Shown here: piece after piece, positions 27,913-50,518 of the stretch
How positions within the stretch are numbered: the first letter of the stretch is position 1
Layout of the letters: every line of letters starts with the position of its first letter
Source of the DNA: Liolophura sinensis
Lineage: Eukaryota; Mollusca; Polyplacophora; Chitonida; Chitonidae
Assembly (NCBI RefSeq): GCF_032854445.1
Contig: NC_088300.1
Location: 51,930,984 to 51,994,983 of the forward strand
Direction: 5' to 3'
Length of the DNA: 64,000 bases
Notes under the pieces: model-generated
Told to the model about the DNA's origin: nothing
The model's database searches: none
Seen by the model: only the letters and a program-made list of their open reading frames with translations
Translations under genes and position numbers: made by a program

Positions 27913-29130
27913 GCATTACGCACTTGGTAAGGATTGTGTTACACTGTCTTGTTATTTTGTGATCTTATATTAAATTTATAGCGTAGCAGACTTACGTGTG
28001 CCCCGTACAATGCCACGTGGTCTAGAGGTGTAGAGGGCGTGGCTTTATACATTTTCACTTTGCATACATACACGTATACATTTCACAACATAACCCTGAT
28101 TACATACACGGTAAACTGGTCTGATAATATAACTTACAACACAATGATATAACATAATGACTCCCACCTCCTCCTCAACAACACACACCACTCGCGTAAG
28201 ATCAGGGTATTCAAAACAAGGATAGATGAAAAAAGTGTTCCACACACTTACGGACGAGTCGATATACATGCAGTATTATCTCCCTTTTGGTTTTGGCTTG
28301 ACGATACAGTTTTCTTGGCTCATACTACCTTTGGACGTCAATATCACATAACTTGTTCCGTTCAACGAAGGGAACCATCACAACGCTACTCTGTTCTTAA
28401 AACAAATAGAGAGAGAACATTATTTCGCACAAATGAATCTACGAAAAATAATGAATATCCCCCTCCCCAGATGCCTCAGCTTTACATGCGTGTGGAGCCT
28501 GTACACCACAGTTTGGCAAAAGTTTGAAAGTATTACGTTTTACCTTTGACTCTAAATATACATAAGCTTTCTTGATCTAAAAGCGTTTATCTCAAAATTC
28601 ACATGTCATACACGCATGAGTCCTGAAACAATTCCATAAACCAGTGTCATTTACATTACCTGACACTGCATTTTTAAAGCCTGTAAATAACGCCTCCATG
28701 GTTCAAACGTTGAGGAATTATTTTACTGATTGCCCTATCAGTTATCTGTATACTTTGTTCATTCTCTATGCCAACAAGGCAACTGTATTCAGTAACCATG
28801 GTGATAATTAATCCATTGTCTCTGGGATCTTCGACATTACTATTAAAAGGAATAAGACACGTTTGATGTTCAAGGTCTTTTGTTTCGTCTGCCTGACGAA
28901 GAAGGGTAATGACTGTGCTGAAGTTTGAGCACGTACGCGTTGGTGACTGGTCCATAAAAGTGTCATCTACATGACACAGACTAACATGTAAACCTCTTTA
29001 TGAGATTTAAACATCAGATATTTTAGTTTAGCTCCCATTATTCAGGAGTAGTTGACTTTAGGAACGGCTTCTCTCATTCCATTCGATTCAATCTTGTTTA
29101 ACTACTGCTTTGTGTTATTGCGATTCCCTA
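27913..29130. other. Upstream region of P450 copy C, no other gene recognised
   Basis: Contains the 5' flank of copy C. A 93-codon minus-strand open frame (28674-28955) lies between two stretches sharing GTGTCAT and ACATGACAC/ACATTACCTGACAC, but no domain is recognised. No TATA box or other site could be assigned with confidence. Confidence 0.35.
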
Positions 29131-39752
<10,622 letters not shown>

Positions 39753-40114
39753 AAAGTGAAAAGTGGATAAGTGAAAGCCTTCTCTTGCTATTGCCATCAC
39801 TTTCCGTGGAAGTGAGTAATATATTACTTAATATTATTTAACTTTTTGAAAATAATTCATGTACTTAAAGTATTTTTAATATTAATTCAGTGTAACGTTG
39901 CAGGGAAATGTGCATCACTTATCTCGCTCTGTTTTAGAACGTCATTCATGTTCACAAAAATGATGGGATTTTTCTAAACATTATTAACTCCAAGATGAAT
40001 GAACCAGTGCCACCTGTGACATTATGACATTCCAAAATCCAAGTTAATTAGGCCATGACGTTTTAGCAGTCCAGATTTGTGTATTTAATTTCTGATCAAA
40101 AATTAGCCACAAAC
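39753..40114. other. 3' flank of P450 copy C
   Basis: Presumed 3' UTR and intergenic DNA. Just after the stop is a short direct repeat of the coding end (GATAAGTGAAAAGTG, then GATAAGTGAAAGC). No clear AATAAA signal could be assigned. Confidence 0.4.
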
Positions 40115-40524
40115 GAGAGACTCGAGGACGAGCTACACAGAAGACGTAGAACACATCCTTTCTTCTCAGACATTTCAATGCGTATGTGTTTTATATATGT
40201 TTTACAAGCACACATACACCGATTATTGTGACGTAAGAAAGGGAAAGAACAAATGAGTTCACAGGTCTGGGCCGTTTTGATACAGACATGAAGGAGTTTT
40301 ACGAGTTCCCCATAACATATAACATACGCGTGCACAATCCCGCCTGTATCAAGACGGTCCAAAGCTATGAACTCATGTGTTCTTTCCTTTATTACGCCAG
40401 AATTATCGGTGTATGTGTGCTCATAAAACATATATGAGGTACACACGCAATGCAACGTCACGGAAGAAAACGATCCGTTCTTCGGCCATTTGGACCTTTG
40501 GTGTAGCTCGCCCTCGACTCTCCC
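40115..40524. mobile_element. Fold-back element: ~200-bp inverted arms forming a 410-bp palindrome
   Basis: Arms of about 190-200 bp converge near 40300-40330. Left GACTCGAGGACGAGCTACAC pairs with right GTGTAGCTCGCCCTCGACTC; left AGCACACATACACCGATTAT pairs with right TATCGGTGTATGTGTGCTC; left ATGAGTTCACAG pairs with CTATGAACTCAT. The arms have diverged moderately and differ by small indels. No transposase. It lies between the tail-to-tail P450 copy C and CFAP97D1-like genes. Confidence 0.85.
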
Positions 40525-40752
40525 ATTGTTTAAGGGCCAAGAAATTTCTTGTTTTCAAACCATTATAAAGAAAATCGGACTATAATGTAACTAATAAAAA
40601 CCTGTTAATCAGGGCTACATGTTTTATTCAGCATAAAAAATACCTGTTCATGATTGGAACAAAAGAAAAGAAAGAAAAAAACTGATGTGGCCTTCTACAA
40701 GTGTGTATAGCCTATATGTTATCTTTGTGCTTTGCTGTTCATTTTATAAACT

Positions 40753-43700
40753 TTAATCCTCTTTGTCACTTAGGTCATTTGCCTGTTTCTTGATTTTCTT
40801 GTCGGACTCCTTGTCAGCATTCTGAAAGTATAAAATTATATAGTACATCGTGAATAAGAAAATATGATGAACTGGGAAAGCAACACTGGACGTCAATAAA
40901 ATGACGTCGAAGTCCTGTTGCCAGGCTTTTTCCGTAGGGCGCTTTCTCAGTGCATTACATTGAGCCTTTCTCGAGCTTAGGTCCGTCAAAGTCAAAAATA
41001 AATATTACCTTATGCCAGAACAAACTAAAGTAACTAACGTTTACCGCTGACTATGTGTTTCTCTTCAGGCAATACATATTAAATATATTTAATATATTTT
41101 TCTGACATTTTGTTTATGCTGTACCCTACAACTGCTAGTTAATAATGGTAACTTTCTCAAGAGTATAGCATGAATGCACACTCATTACAGATTACAGTCT
41201 CATCCCTTGTTCCACCTATTCCACGTTTGATACCAGTTCTCTCTGATTGTAGGGATAGAACATGTAGAAATGCGATTATGTTGTGAATAAATCAAATCAA
41301 ATACATCAAAACGAAGCTTACCTGATTTTTCGACTGTTTTTCAGTCAGCTTCATAAAGTTCTTCTTCTTCATATTTTGAGGATATCTGGTAATATTTAGT
41401 AGGTACTGTTTATGTGCCTGTAATGTAGAGGGTTAGTTCAGTTAATATTAGATATGAAGGTCACATATATAGTTGTCCATAGTGTCAAGTAAAGGGAAAA
41501 AGCTAGCTTGGAGCTCAACATTTAACTGGAAGTCAGGGGAAGGCTCCGTGTCAATAGGCATGTAGCGGTGCCGGGTGTCTTTAGCACGATGTTTCAGTGA
41601 GGTAACATACTAAATGTTACAGGCAAGAAAGCGGAGTATTAACATTTGCATATTGAGATTATGCGTCTGCCCTGAATGATTCGATTGTTGCTTAATGTCA
41701 TAGAATTTTTCACTTCAATATAGGATGTGTGGTCTGTTTTGTGAACTGAAGAAGGCTTGCTCGGAGTAAACCACTGATCTTTGGCAAGTTACTGACGAAC
41801 ATTTCCACGTTTCTTGTGGAACAGATGTAATACTTTTCTTCCTAGACCTCCCCGCTGGCTCCGTTGACTAAAGCGTTTTTCTCACCAGAAGCCGATCAAT
41901 TCCTGACCAATAAGGTGGCAGGTTAATCCAGGATGCCCGGTTTGTCCGGTACCTGGCGAAGAGCTGTGGTTTAATCCGGCACTCGGTGTGCTTCCACTCG
42001 AAATCTGACTGCTGTTATATAAGTGTCAAATACTTCAGTACAACAGCAAACAACAATCAAGTTAAATAAATGGACAAGATGTATCATACTGACGTATTTA
42101 TTTTTAAAAATGCAGCCAACTTCTTTGGCCTACAATTACCTACATTAATTTGCATTGCCTTGTAATCAGCATTTGTTGCCTTGTAATACATAATTGCAGC
42201 ACAAGCTAGTCACGCTGTCATCCGTACTTTTATTACCGTGTATCTCATTGCCACCTACGTTTCTTATCTTGTAATCTGCGTTTATCTCTTTGTCACCTTA
42301 GTTTGATACCTTTCAATCCGGGTGAATTTCGTTGTCAATTTATCTTTCGTGACTCCATTTATTGCGAGTTTCTTACCTAGCAATGCGCGTTTATCTCGTT
42401 GTTGTCCTGCAATGCGCGTTTATCTCGTTGTCACCCGTGATTGTTATCCTGCAATACACGTTTATCTCGTTATCATCCGTGATAGTTATCCTGTAATGCG
42501 CTTTTATCTCATTGTCACCCGTGATCGTTTATCTCGTCACTGATCTTGTAATCCAGTATATCTTGTTTTTACCTTTTTTTTCACCTTACAATCCGAGGTT
42601 ATCTCGTGGTGACCTGTGTTTGGCACCTTGTAATCCGGGATTATCTCGTTGTCACCTGTGTTTGTTACCTTGCACTCTGGGTTTATTTTGTTGTTATCTG
42701 CGTTTGTCACCTTGTAATCCGGGATTATTTCGTTGTCACATGTGTTTGTTACCTTTCAATCCGGGTTTATCGTGTTGTCACCTGTGTTTCTCACCTTGCA
42801 ATTCGGATTTATCTCGTTTTTACTTATCTTGTAATCCACGTTTATCTTGCTTACCTTGTAACCCGGGGTTATTTCGTTGGTACCTGCGTTTGTCACCTTT
42901 CAATTCGGGTTTGTCTCATAGTCATATGTGTTCGTCACCCAATAATTCACAATTTTCTCGTCGTTACGTATGTTTGTTATCTTGCTGTCTAACGCGTCAC
43001 CAGTCTTTGATACCTTGGCGTCTACCACGTCACTTGTATTTGATATCTTGTCGTCTACACCTCACTTGTGATTGATACCCTGCTGCCTATCGCGTCTCCT
43101 GTGTTTGATACCTTGCCATCTATCACCTCACTTGAGTCTGATACTCCCGCGTCTATCACGCCACCTGTGTCTGATACCTTGCCGTCTATGGCGTCAGCTG
43201 TGTTTGATATCTTGCCGTCTATGGCGTCATCTGAGTTTGATACCTTGCCGTCTATCACGTCACTTGTGTTTGATTTCTTGTCGTCTACACCTCACTTGTG
43301 ATTGATACCCTGCTGCCTATCGCGTCTCCTGTGTTTGATACCTTGCCATCTATCACCTCACTTGAGTCTGATACTCCGGCGTCTATCACGTCACGTGTGT
43401 TCGATACCTTACCGTCTATGGCGTCATCTGAGTTTGATACCTTGCCGTCTGTCACGTCACTTGTGTTTGATACCATGCTGTCTATCACGTTACCTGTGGT
43501 TGATACCTTGCCGTCTATCGTGTCATCTGTGTTTGATACCTTGCCATCTATAGCGTCATCGGTGTTTGATACCTTGCCATCTATCACGTCACTTGTGTTT
43601 GATACCGTGCTGTCTATCACGTCACCTGTGTTTGATACCTTGCCATCTATTACGTCACCTATGTTTAATACCTTGCCATCTATCACGTCACCTGTGTTTG

Positions 43701-46700
43701 ATACCTTGTGACCCTGGTATATCTTGTTATAAACTTTGTTTGTTACCTTTTCAATCCTCCTGGTATTTCACGTTACACTGGTGAGACTCGTGATGCTTTT
43801 ATCACCATATAAACGACTGTTGTGAGATCCAATTATTGTCCCACTTACACATTGTTGTTTACGAAGGCAGAGTTCATCATCTGGCCAGAGATTAATGGAG
43901 CGAGCGTTGTATATATGCACTAAACTGCGTAGAAATGTAAGGGTTTTTTATTGTGCTATATACAATTGCTCATATTGTATATCCACAATGGAGCAATACT
44001 TCGCTATTCGTGAATGATAATGTAGCATTCTTGAGCACGGTGTAAAACATCATTCACACATCGCTAATATTAGACTACGGCAAAAAATAAATAAAAGAAA
44101 GAAAGAAAAACACATTTGGTAAAACTATCTCAAACGGCACCGCTGTAAGAACTGTGACTGAAAACGCCTTTTTCTTTCTTCTAAATTGAACTAGATTATT
44201 AGACTACGACGGGACTTCTTGTACACCTATACCTTGGACTGTTTGTACTTCACTGTCTTCTCTTCGGCTGAAACTGATAACCTTGTGAGCCGAAATGATT
44301 TTCAGATTCAACAGGACGAGAGTCTCTGTGCTATATTACCCTTTCTGCCTCACATTGTAGAGGAGCTACTTGATACAGCTATAAGCGTAACGACGAAATG
44401 AAACATGTTAAATGGCGTCGCAGCTGAGAGCATACACTCGGAAATGCACGCATACTTTACAAACTTATTAACTGTTTTATTTCACATCAAGTAGCTTTGC
44501 CATTTGAGATGTAAAGTTTTTTAAATGTGATATTTTCTTTCAAAGTGATGAAAGGCATTCCCAGCTGCACATTTGTGGTTAAGAATGTCCTTTCACTCAC
44601 TGATATTCAGTTGCGCGCTCATGTTTTCTACACTATGTAACCCTGTCTTAGTTACCTTGTAATCCGCTTCGTATCTCAAGTGACAGTAATGCGGTTCTTT
44701 TGTGGTGATGCGTTTCAAAATGGCGATATTTTCGTGCGTAATTCTCAACAATTCTCGCTGGCGCTGTGTCCTGTTTAAGCTGAAATATGACAACATAACA
44801 AAGTTATCAGAAAGTGCGTCATAAATAAGTTCAAAACCCAAGAAATTTCAGAAGCGGAATGGCGTTTGGTGTCTTTTTCCCAACTGCCTTCTACAATATT
44901 GCATTTCAATGCTTTGAACTGAAGCTTCTACTTTGCTTTCTTGGAAGGAAGGGTAATGTGGTAATGTATTAAATCTGCAGTCTTAACCTATGTTCACTTA
45001 TGTATATTTATAAGGCCTGAAAGTACCACTTAAGTCTGTAGCGAGATACAGACTTTTCTACACATAATATATAAGAGAGCCCTTTGTTTAAGAGCTGTAC
45101 TTTTAAGAGAGCATTTCCGCTCCAACAAACTCCTCTCCCACACGCTTCCTAGATTTCCTCCAATGGAGGATCGTAACATAAATGCTGCATTTTAATCACA
45201 ATTCTGTACATTGTTACAAACGCTAAATATTGTGAGTCTCTGCATGCTTAATTGATGGTCTTCACTTGTTCCCATTTTTCTAGATTCGAGCCATTGTAGT
45301 TACACGTATAGAGAGCATGCACAGTGATGTGAGCCTGAATGGAAAACAACTGGCCTATAATAAAGGCTTATAGCTGCAGTTACTGTATTGTATCAGGTAG
45401 CATCAATGTCACAAAGTTTTTATTTGGACCTGGGATTTAAACAATACATATAGAGTTTATATGCAAAATAACTGAGTAAAAGGTCAAAGGTTAGCCTATA
45501 TATATGTGTGTGTTCTCTGAGGTTGTACCGTATGATCCGTAGTGTACTACATGATCACTGTTACAAAAGTTTTATTTATATAGACGAAGATAAAATGAAG
45601 AATTTAAGTGAAAATCATCAGAAAAATGGTCTGAGATAGACGGATAGTATATATATTACCTTTTGTTACACTAGTCTATAATATGTGGGCGCTGAGCTTA
45701 AATATGTGAAAACATCCGAATAAATGTCTGACAATCATTGTATCAAATGCTGTGAGCAAATGTATGATCAATGTCACAAAATTTTTATTTAGACTACAAG
45801 TACAGAGTTTTTGTGAGAAACATCTGAATAACGAACATCTGAGATAACCCAAATGATCTGTAGGTACTATATGAGCACTGTCACAAGTCTTGTATTTAGA
45901 TCACTGTATAATATAACAAAACTGAGAGGGTTGGATAAGCGCGCAATACACAAACCCACCTTTTCTGTTTGTAATTATTTTTGTTGTCCACGCCTCCGTA
46001 TGTCTGCATAATGTTCGCCATCTTTTCCAGCAGAATCCGGTTATCTCGCTCTATTATGGCTAACCTGTTATCCTCTTTCTTAAACAACAAATAATAACAT
46101 ATATTTACATTAAGAAAACGCCAAGGATGTGCAGCGATGTGCTGCGGAGACTAGTGCTAAAGTCTTTTTCTCGTGGGGGACTAACACATGCAGACAGACT
46201 CTGTTCGTTTATGTTTGGGAACATGTATGTCATTCAAAGTAGTACCTTAGTTTAAATTTCCTTTATTTATTTTTCTTTTTGTTTATCTATTTATTTATTG
46301 TTTCCACGCCGCAGTCAGTACAGAATATTTTACTCATACAAAGGTTTGTGAGTGGGGGAGGTGGTGGGCTTGTACTAGCAGCGCAAAAGAGTCGTCATCA
46401 GATACGAAGCGGAAGTTACCTCAATGATCAGAGGGGAAATCGGTTGTGACAATGAACAAGACTTTACGACGGCCTATACTTAGATGGAACGCAGCCTGTT
46501 GTCACTTAATACATTTGTGACGGGACATTTAAATAATCCGATGTATAAGAAAGCATGACGGTGATATGAAATGCATCACTCAGAAACTTTATAAAGTTCA
46601 TTTGAATTTGCCCTTGGATTTGGTTCTTGAGTGAAGGAACGTTTTATATATGAAACGAATAAAATGGTACATTAAGTTTTACTAATAAACAAAATATTTA

Positions 46701-48802
46701 GCATTTAAGGGTTTGATAAACTTTGCAGTTTTCAAATCGCTTTTGTACTCTTTATAAGCATAAGAAAGGAAATATAAGCCCGTCTTGGCACCAGAGTAAA
46801 AACCACGTGGTTAACCAAGGGCACACCAGATTCCTTAAGAGAGATCAGGTTTGTTTCGATAAAGGAAATAGTTGTTGTCAGCAACCACCTTCTGGTCTCT
46901 AAACTAAACTCGCACGAACGTTTTTCTTGCGTATATATTTCAGCCAGCTGCTGATAGATTTATATAGATGCTGAATCCCACTCTTTCGACATCTGACCCA
47001 CTTTTATCACAACAGCTGACGCTCGACCATTCCAGTCAGCACATGCCACAGGTTTTTTGATTGTTGTCAATGTTCTTTAGACTCATACTATACAGAAATA
47101 AACTGTATGGAAGCCCGCAGAGACCATGTATACAGCAAAACAAGTGCATCAACAGATATATGTTCTGATAATGTCGTTAAAATCGGCAAATGTTGGTTTA
47201 TAGATATTAAAACTATATACATCAATACAGGCCTATGTGAACTAACATCAGTTTCGCGTAATGAATGATTATTTCATCTAGATTTCAGTGTCGTAATGAT
47301 TTCAGTAACACTTCATTGTAATAAGAACATGGCACCACTGGGCTGCAGTGTAGATATGTGCTTACGGCCAATGTAGTCGACGACTGTTTCCTTGCAATAA
47401 ATTTGTTTTGACTACAAAATTATAGGCTTGTGCAAAACATATAATCAAATTCCAGATATTGCAAAATGTCCATTTCAACACTGGAGTTCCATCATAATGA
47501 GAACATGTGTTTGGACGTCAGGACCTACCTGTAGTTTGGTGAGCTTCACGTGCAGGTGCATGTATGTTCTGGGGGGATGTGTGTCCAAAACTGCAACAGC
47601 TGTGGAAAAGAATGTATTAACATAGAAAATACAGAGTGAATTGGTTGAATAGCAGTAACATAAAGCAAAACACCAGTCAAATACCCTGTTGTACAGATGT
47701 TTACGCATATGATTTGTGTAATTGGTGTTTTACGCCGAACTAAAGAATATTTCACTTATACGACGAGGCGGCTAGAATTATGATAGGAGGAAGCCAGACA
47801 GAACCCACAGCCATCTACAGACTGTTGCCAGACTTCCCCACGTACGGCCGGAGAGGAACTCACAGCGACCACATCGATGAGAGGCTGCTGGGTCATTGCG
47901 GTGGGGCTAGCACGCTAACAACTGGTCCATGGAGGACCAATACAGATGCTTACTAACCCTACATATCAGTGGACATATGGACTCAAGTTCCTGCCGTATG
48001 TACTTGGGTATATTGAAGGAATGTCATACCGTCTTTACATGTAATAATGCATGAATAATGACACCCACCGAGTAATATCAGTTAAATGTAGTAAAATATT
48101 CTTGAGTACGGCATAAACCATATATATATATATATTGTCATTCTCCGAAATGGACATTTTAAAAGACGTTCGTGAGGAAAGACTTCAGCTTTCTTGGTGG
48201 TGTTTTGCACTTTGTATTGACACAATTTCGCCAATGCAAATGTGAAAACATAACATTGATACCATGTGATGGATACATGTATAAGTGCTAAAAAAGAACA
48301 TCTAGGACTGCGTTTTGTTAAAATCCAATCATTGGTAATTAATCAAAACTAATTTGGGGCCGTAAAATTACTATAGACTTCGAACAGAACTGACTTGGAT
48401 GATGTTAGAGTTAAAAAAAACTAGCCTATATTTAAATAGTTTACTAGTTACAAGTTAGAATCCAATCATTGATTAAACTGAGACTCCATATTTCACTTTA
48501 TAGTGCGTAGTCATTGGGCCATTATGCTGCTAACAGACATGTTAGTTACTGAGGAATTGTTTACCATTCTACTCAGTGCCCATATCTATTCCTGTACAGA
48601 CATCATGCATTTCTTAAAAATATCGGTTTAGCGGGAAGAACCAAATGATGACGTTGAAGTAGCGGTAGTTCAAACACTTTAGGCATTTGTGCTACTTACA
48701 TTTTCGGACTTTATCCCGATGGGCTTGGTATCGCTGCTGGTCCCAGCGTTTTCGCAGGAAAATGTTGTTTGTTGGCGTTATTGGCTGATACGAACGATGC
48801 AT
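40753..48802 (-). CDS. CFAP97D1: CFAP97D1-like cilia/flagella-associated protein (complete, 6 exons)
   Basis: Minus-strand exons: 48700-48802 (ATG 48800-48802), 47529-47599, 45960-46078, 44656-44779, 41322-41417, 40753-40821 (TAA 40753-40755); 193 residues, all introns GT-AG and in phase. It is a small, charged, probably coiled-coil protein. Recognisable family blocks: VLDTHPPRTY with LTKLQ (exon 2), KEDNRLAIIERDNRILLEKM (exon 3), SLNRTQRQRELLRITHEN with AILKRI and KEPHY (exon 4), and YLLNITRYPQ (exon 5), in the same order as vertebrate CFAP97D1. The lysine-rich tail (NADKESDKKIKKQ) is not obviously conserved. In vertebrates this protein is needed for normal sperm flagella; the same role here is inference. 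A minus-strand start after the 5' UTR agrees with the family N-terminus. Confidence 0.92.
41735..42075 (+). repeat. Diverged SINE-like sequence in intron 4 of the CFAP97D1-like gene
   Basis: GGAGTAAACCACTGATCTTT is shared with elements near 15110 and 57900. It is followed by a tRNA-like stretch (CTGGCTCCGTTGACTAAAGC) and a degraded tail (AAGTGTCAAATACTTCAGTA, AACAATCAAGTTAAATAAA). Confidence 0.5.
42270..42990. repeat. Minisatellite, 42-bp unit, intron 4 of the CFAP97D1-like gene
   Basis: Degenerate units such as ACCTTGTAATCCGGGATTAT + CTCGTTGTCACCTGTGTTTG. Because the unit is 14 codons long, 128- and 187-codon frames stay open by repetition; I do not call them genes. It runs into the 33-bp array on its right. 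Confidence 0.88.
42991..43715. repeat. Minisatellite, 33-bp unit with ~230-bp block duplication, intron 4 of the CFAP97D1-like gene
   Basis: About 20 units of GTCACCTGTGTTTGATACCT + TGCCGTCTATCAC. The stretch starting ATTGATACCCTGCTGCC at 43071 recurs at 43301, showing a duplicated seven-unit block. Both strands are open: plus reads an 11-residue repeat like SITSPVFDTLP (137 codons at 43298), minus reads GKVSNTDDVID (133 codons). Confidence 0.93.
46263..46350 (-). repeat. SINE-like tail fragment, intron 2 of the CFAP97D1-like gene
   Basis: (TTTA)-rich run followed by TTTCCACGCCGCAGTCAGTA and ATTTTACTCATACAAAGG, matching the tail region of the second SINE-like group. Confidence 0.5.
47718..47938 (-). 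repeat. SINE family 1, near full length, intron 1 of the CFAP97D1-like gene
   Basis: AATTGGTGTTTTACGCCGAA, CACTTATACGACGAGGCGG, CACGTACGGCCGGAGAGGAA and head remnant GGTCCATGGAGGACC in reverse orientation. No (TTTA)n tail is left. Confidence 0.88.
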
Positions 48803-50436
48803 CTTGCCCTCTACCTGCCGAACTTGCTTTCAGATTGTTCCACTTTCGCCATTTTCTCTTCCAGTTTCTCAAAACTAATAACTATTAATGTGTTACTTCC
48901 GACTGTGTGTGTAGAGATTTGTTGACTGGTTGATGCCATAGAGACATGACGTCATTATCAGTTTGTGATTATTACGTAGCTGTAACGTAGGGCTGTGGAT
49001 CTCTTTGTGACGTTAAAGCTGGCATGACGTTCACATAGCCGCGTTATAGTGTCGTGAGGTAAAAGAGGTAAGCCAGTGTACGTCCATATTGCAACGTTGT
49101 CGCACTATAGATCATTACACATTTAAGCTATTGGCGACTATAAACATAGTTGTTAAACTGACATGGTCGCTCAAAATTTGGGTTTTTCAACAAATTCTGA
49201 CTATGAAGTCTTAACGAAGTTCGTTCATAAACTAAATCACTGAGGTTGAAACAAAAAATATTCATTGAGTATGTAGCAAACGGAAAGGCCCGAAGCGTAT
49301 GCGCAGCGTTCGGATAATTCCAGTCAAAAGAAACGAGGTACGTGTGGGTGACAGAAACAGTGACACCGTGATCTTGCTGTCTTTCCTACTCAATCGATAT
49401 TGCTCCATTTAAGCATTATACCGAAGATAAACATATTGTACCATAACTGGCATGCAATAAAAAGAGGAAGTTTTGCTAAAAATACTACTTATAATAGTGT
49501 TTTAAGGCCGAACGCAGTTGTCCACGAAGTAAGTTGCAGCTAAGTGGCAAGTTAAAAAAGCACTAACTAAGCGACATCTTCGTGCTTCGTGAGATCCTTT
49601 CCTTTCTTCATTGTACTCCACCGTTCAAACTGACCAGCAATTACAACTCCAGACGTGCTTGTCAATCTCGCGAGCTCTTTGTTACACCTCTTTTTGGCCA
49701 ATCCTGTCACGAGCGAGCCGTAAGTCCTTCTTTTACGCGTGTAATCAGCCATGTTTATTTACATATGAAGTTTACTGTGCGCTGTACGCATACTCCATTT
49801 CCACTGAATAGACAGCGCCTCATTTAAATAACCTGTCAGAATTTTCAGTTTTTAGTTTTTTTGTTATTTTTAAACATTCACTTAACATACAATGCTGGGG
49901 TTGGGATTAACGAAAATGTTGTACCTTTTACTTCTTGAGAAAAATACCCGATACTCATGTCATTCTGTAATATCGCAAAAATACTTAATATCTGGACGAC
50001 GGTGTCCGCTGTAAAGAGATGGCACTGGTGACGTTGACAGCATGCATGGAGAAGTTGAGAATGTGGTGGAGTTTTAAATCTAGGGTAAAACGAATTAATT
50101 TGTCGAGTTGACGAATATAGCCGATAATGATGGCAGGATACCGGGCAGAGCCCAAGGGAAGCCCACTTTTAGCAATTTGAGATCCTTTTGTACCTTAAAG
50201 AAAAGGACAACAAATAATATAAGCTGAATTATTTAGGACGAGGGGTGAAAACACCAACTTTTATAGAAATAACTCGCGCCTGGTTGGTTAAAACTGATAA
50301 CATTGCGGCCAATTCGATTGTCTTGATGTGCGCAATTTGGCTTACATTGAACTGCAATATCTCGGTTGTGCAACATCACAGAAATAGAAAGCTATGATTT
50401 TTTTGATTTTCCTGTGGGATATTTTATCAATGTATA
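48803..50436. other. Upstream region of the CFAP97D1-like gene; no confident gene
   Basis: A 61-codon minus-strand frame at 49567-49752 (begins MADYTRKRRTYG, contains SGVVIAGQFERWSTMKK) has protein-like composition and recalls short N-terminal modules in invertebrate repeat-derived proteins, but I cannot place it. A short SINE family 1 remnant (GGATACCGGGCAGAGCCC) lies near 50135. Confidence 0.35.
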
Positions 50437-50446
50437 TATATATGTG

Positions 50447-50515
<69 letters not shown>
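50437..50515. repeat. (TA)n microsatellite
   Basis: About 35-40 TA units with a few GT variants at the left end. Likely highly variable in length. Confidence 0.97.

Positions 50516-50518
<3 letters not shown>

Noticed and set aside
42322-43075. 187- and 128-codon plus-strand frames rich in CHLVI-like repeats
   Set aside because: Translations of the 42-bp minisatellite in two frames.
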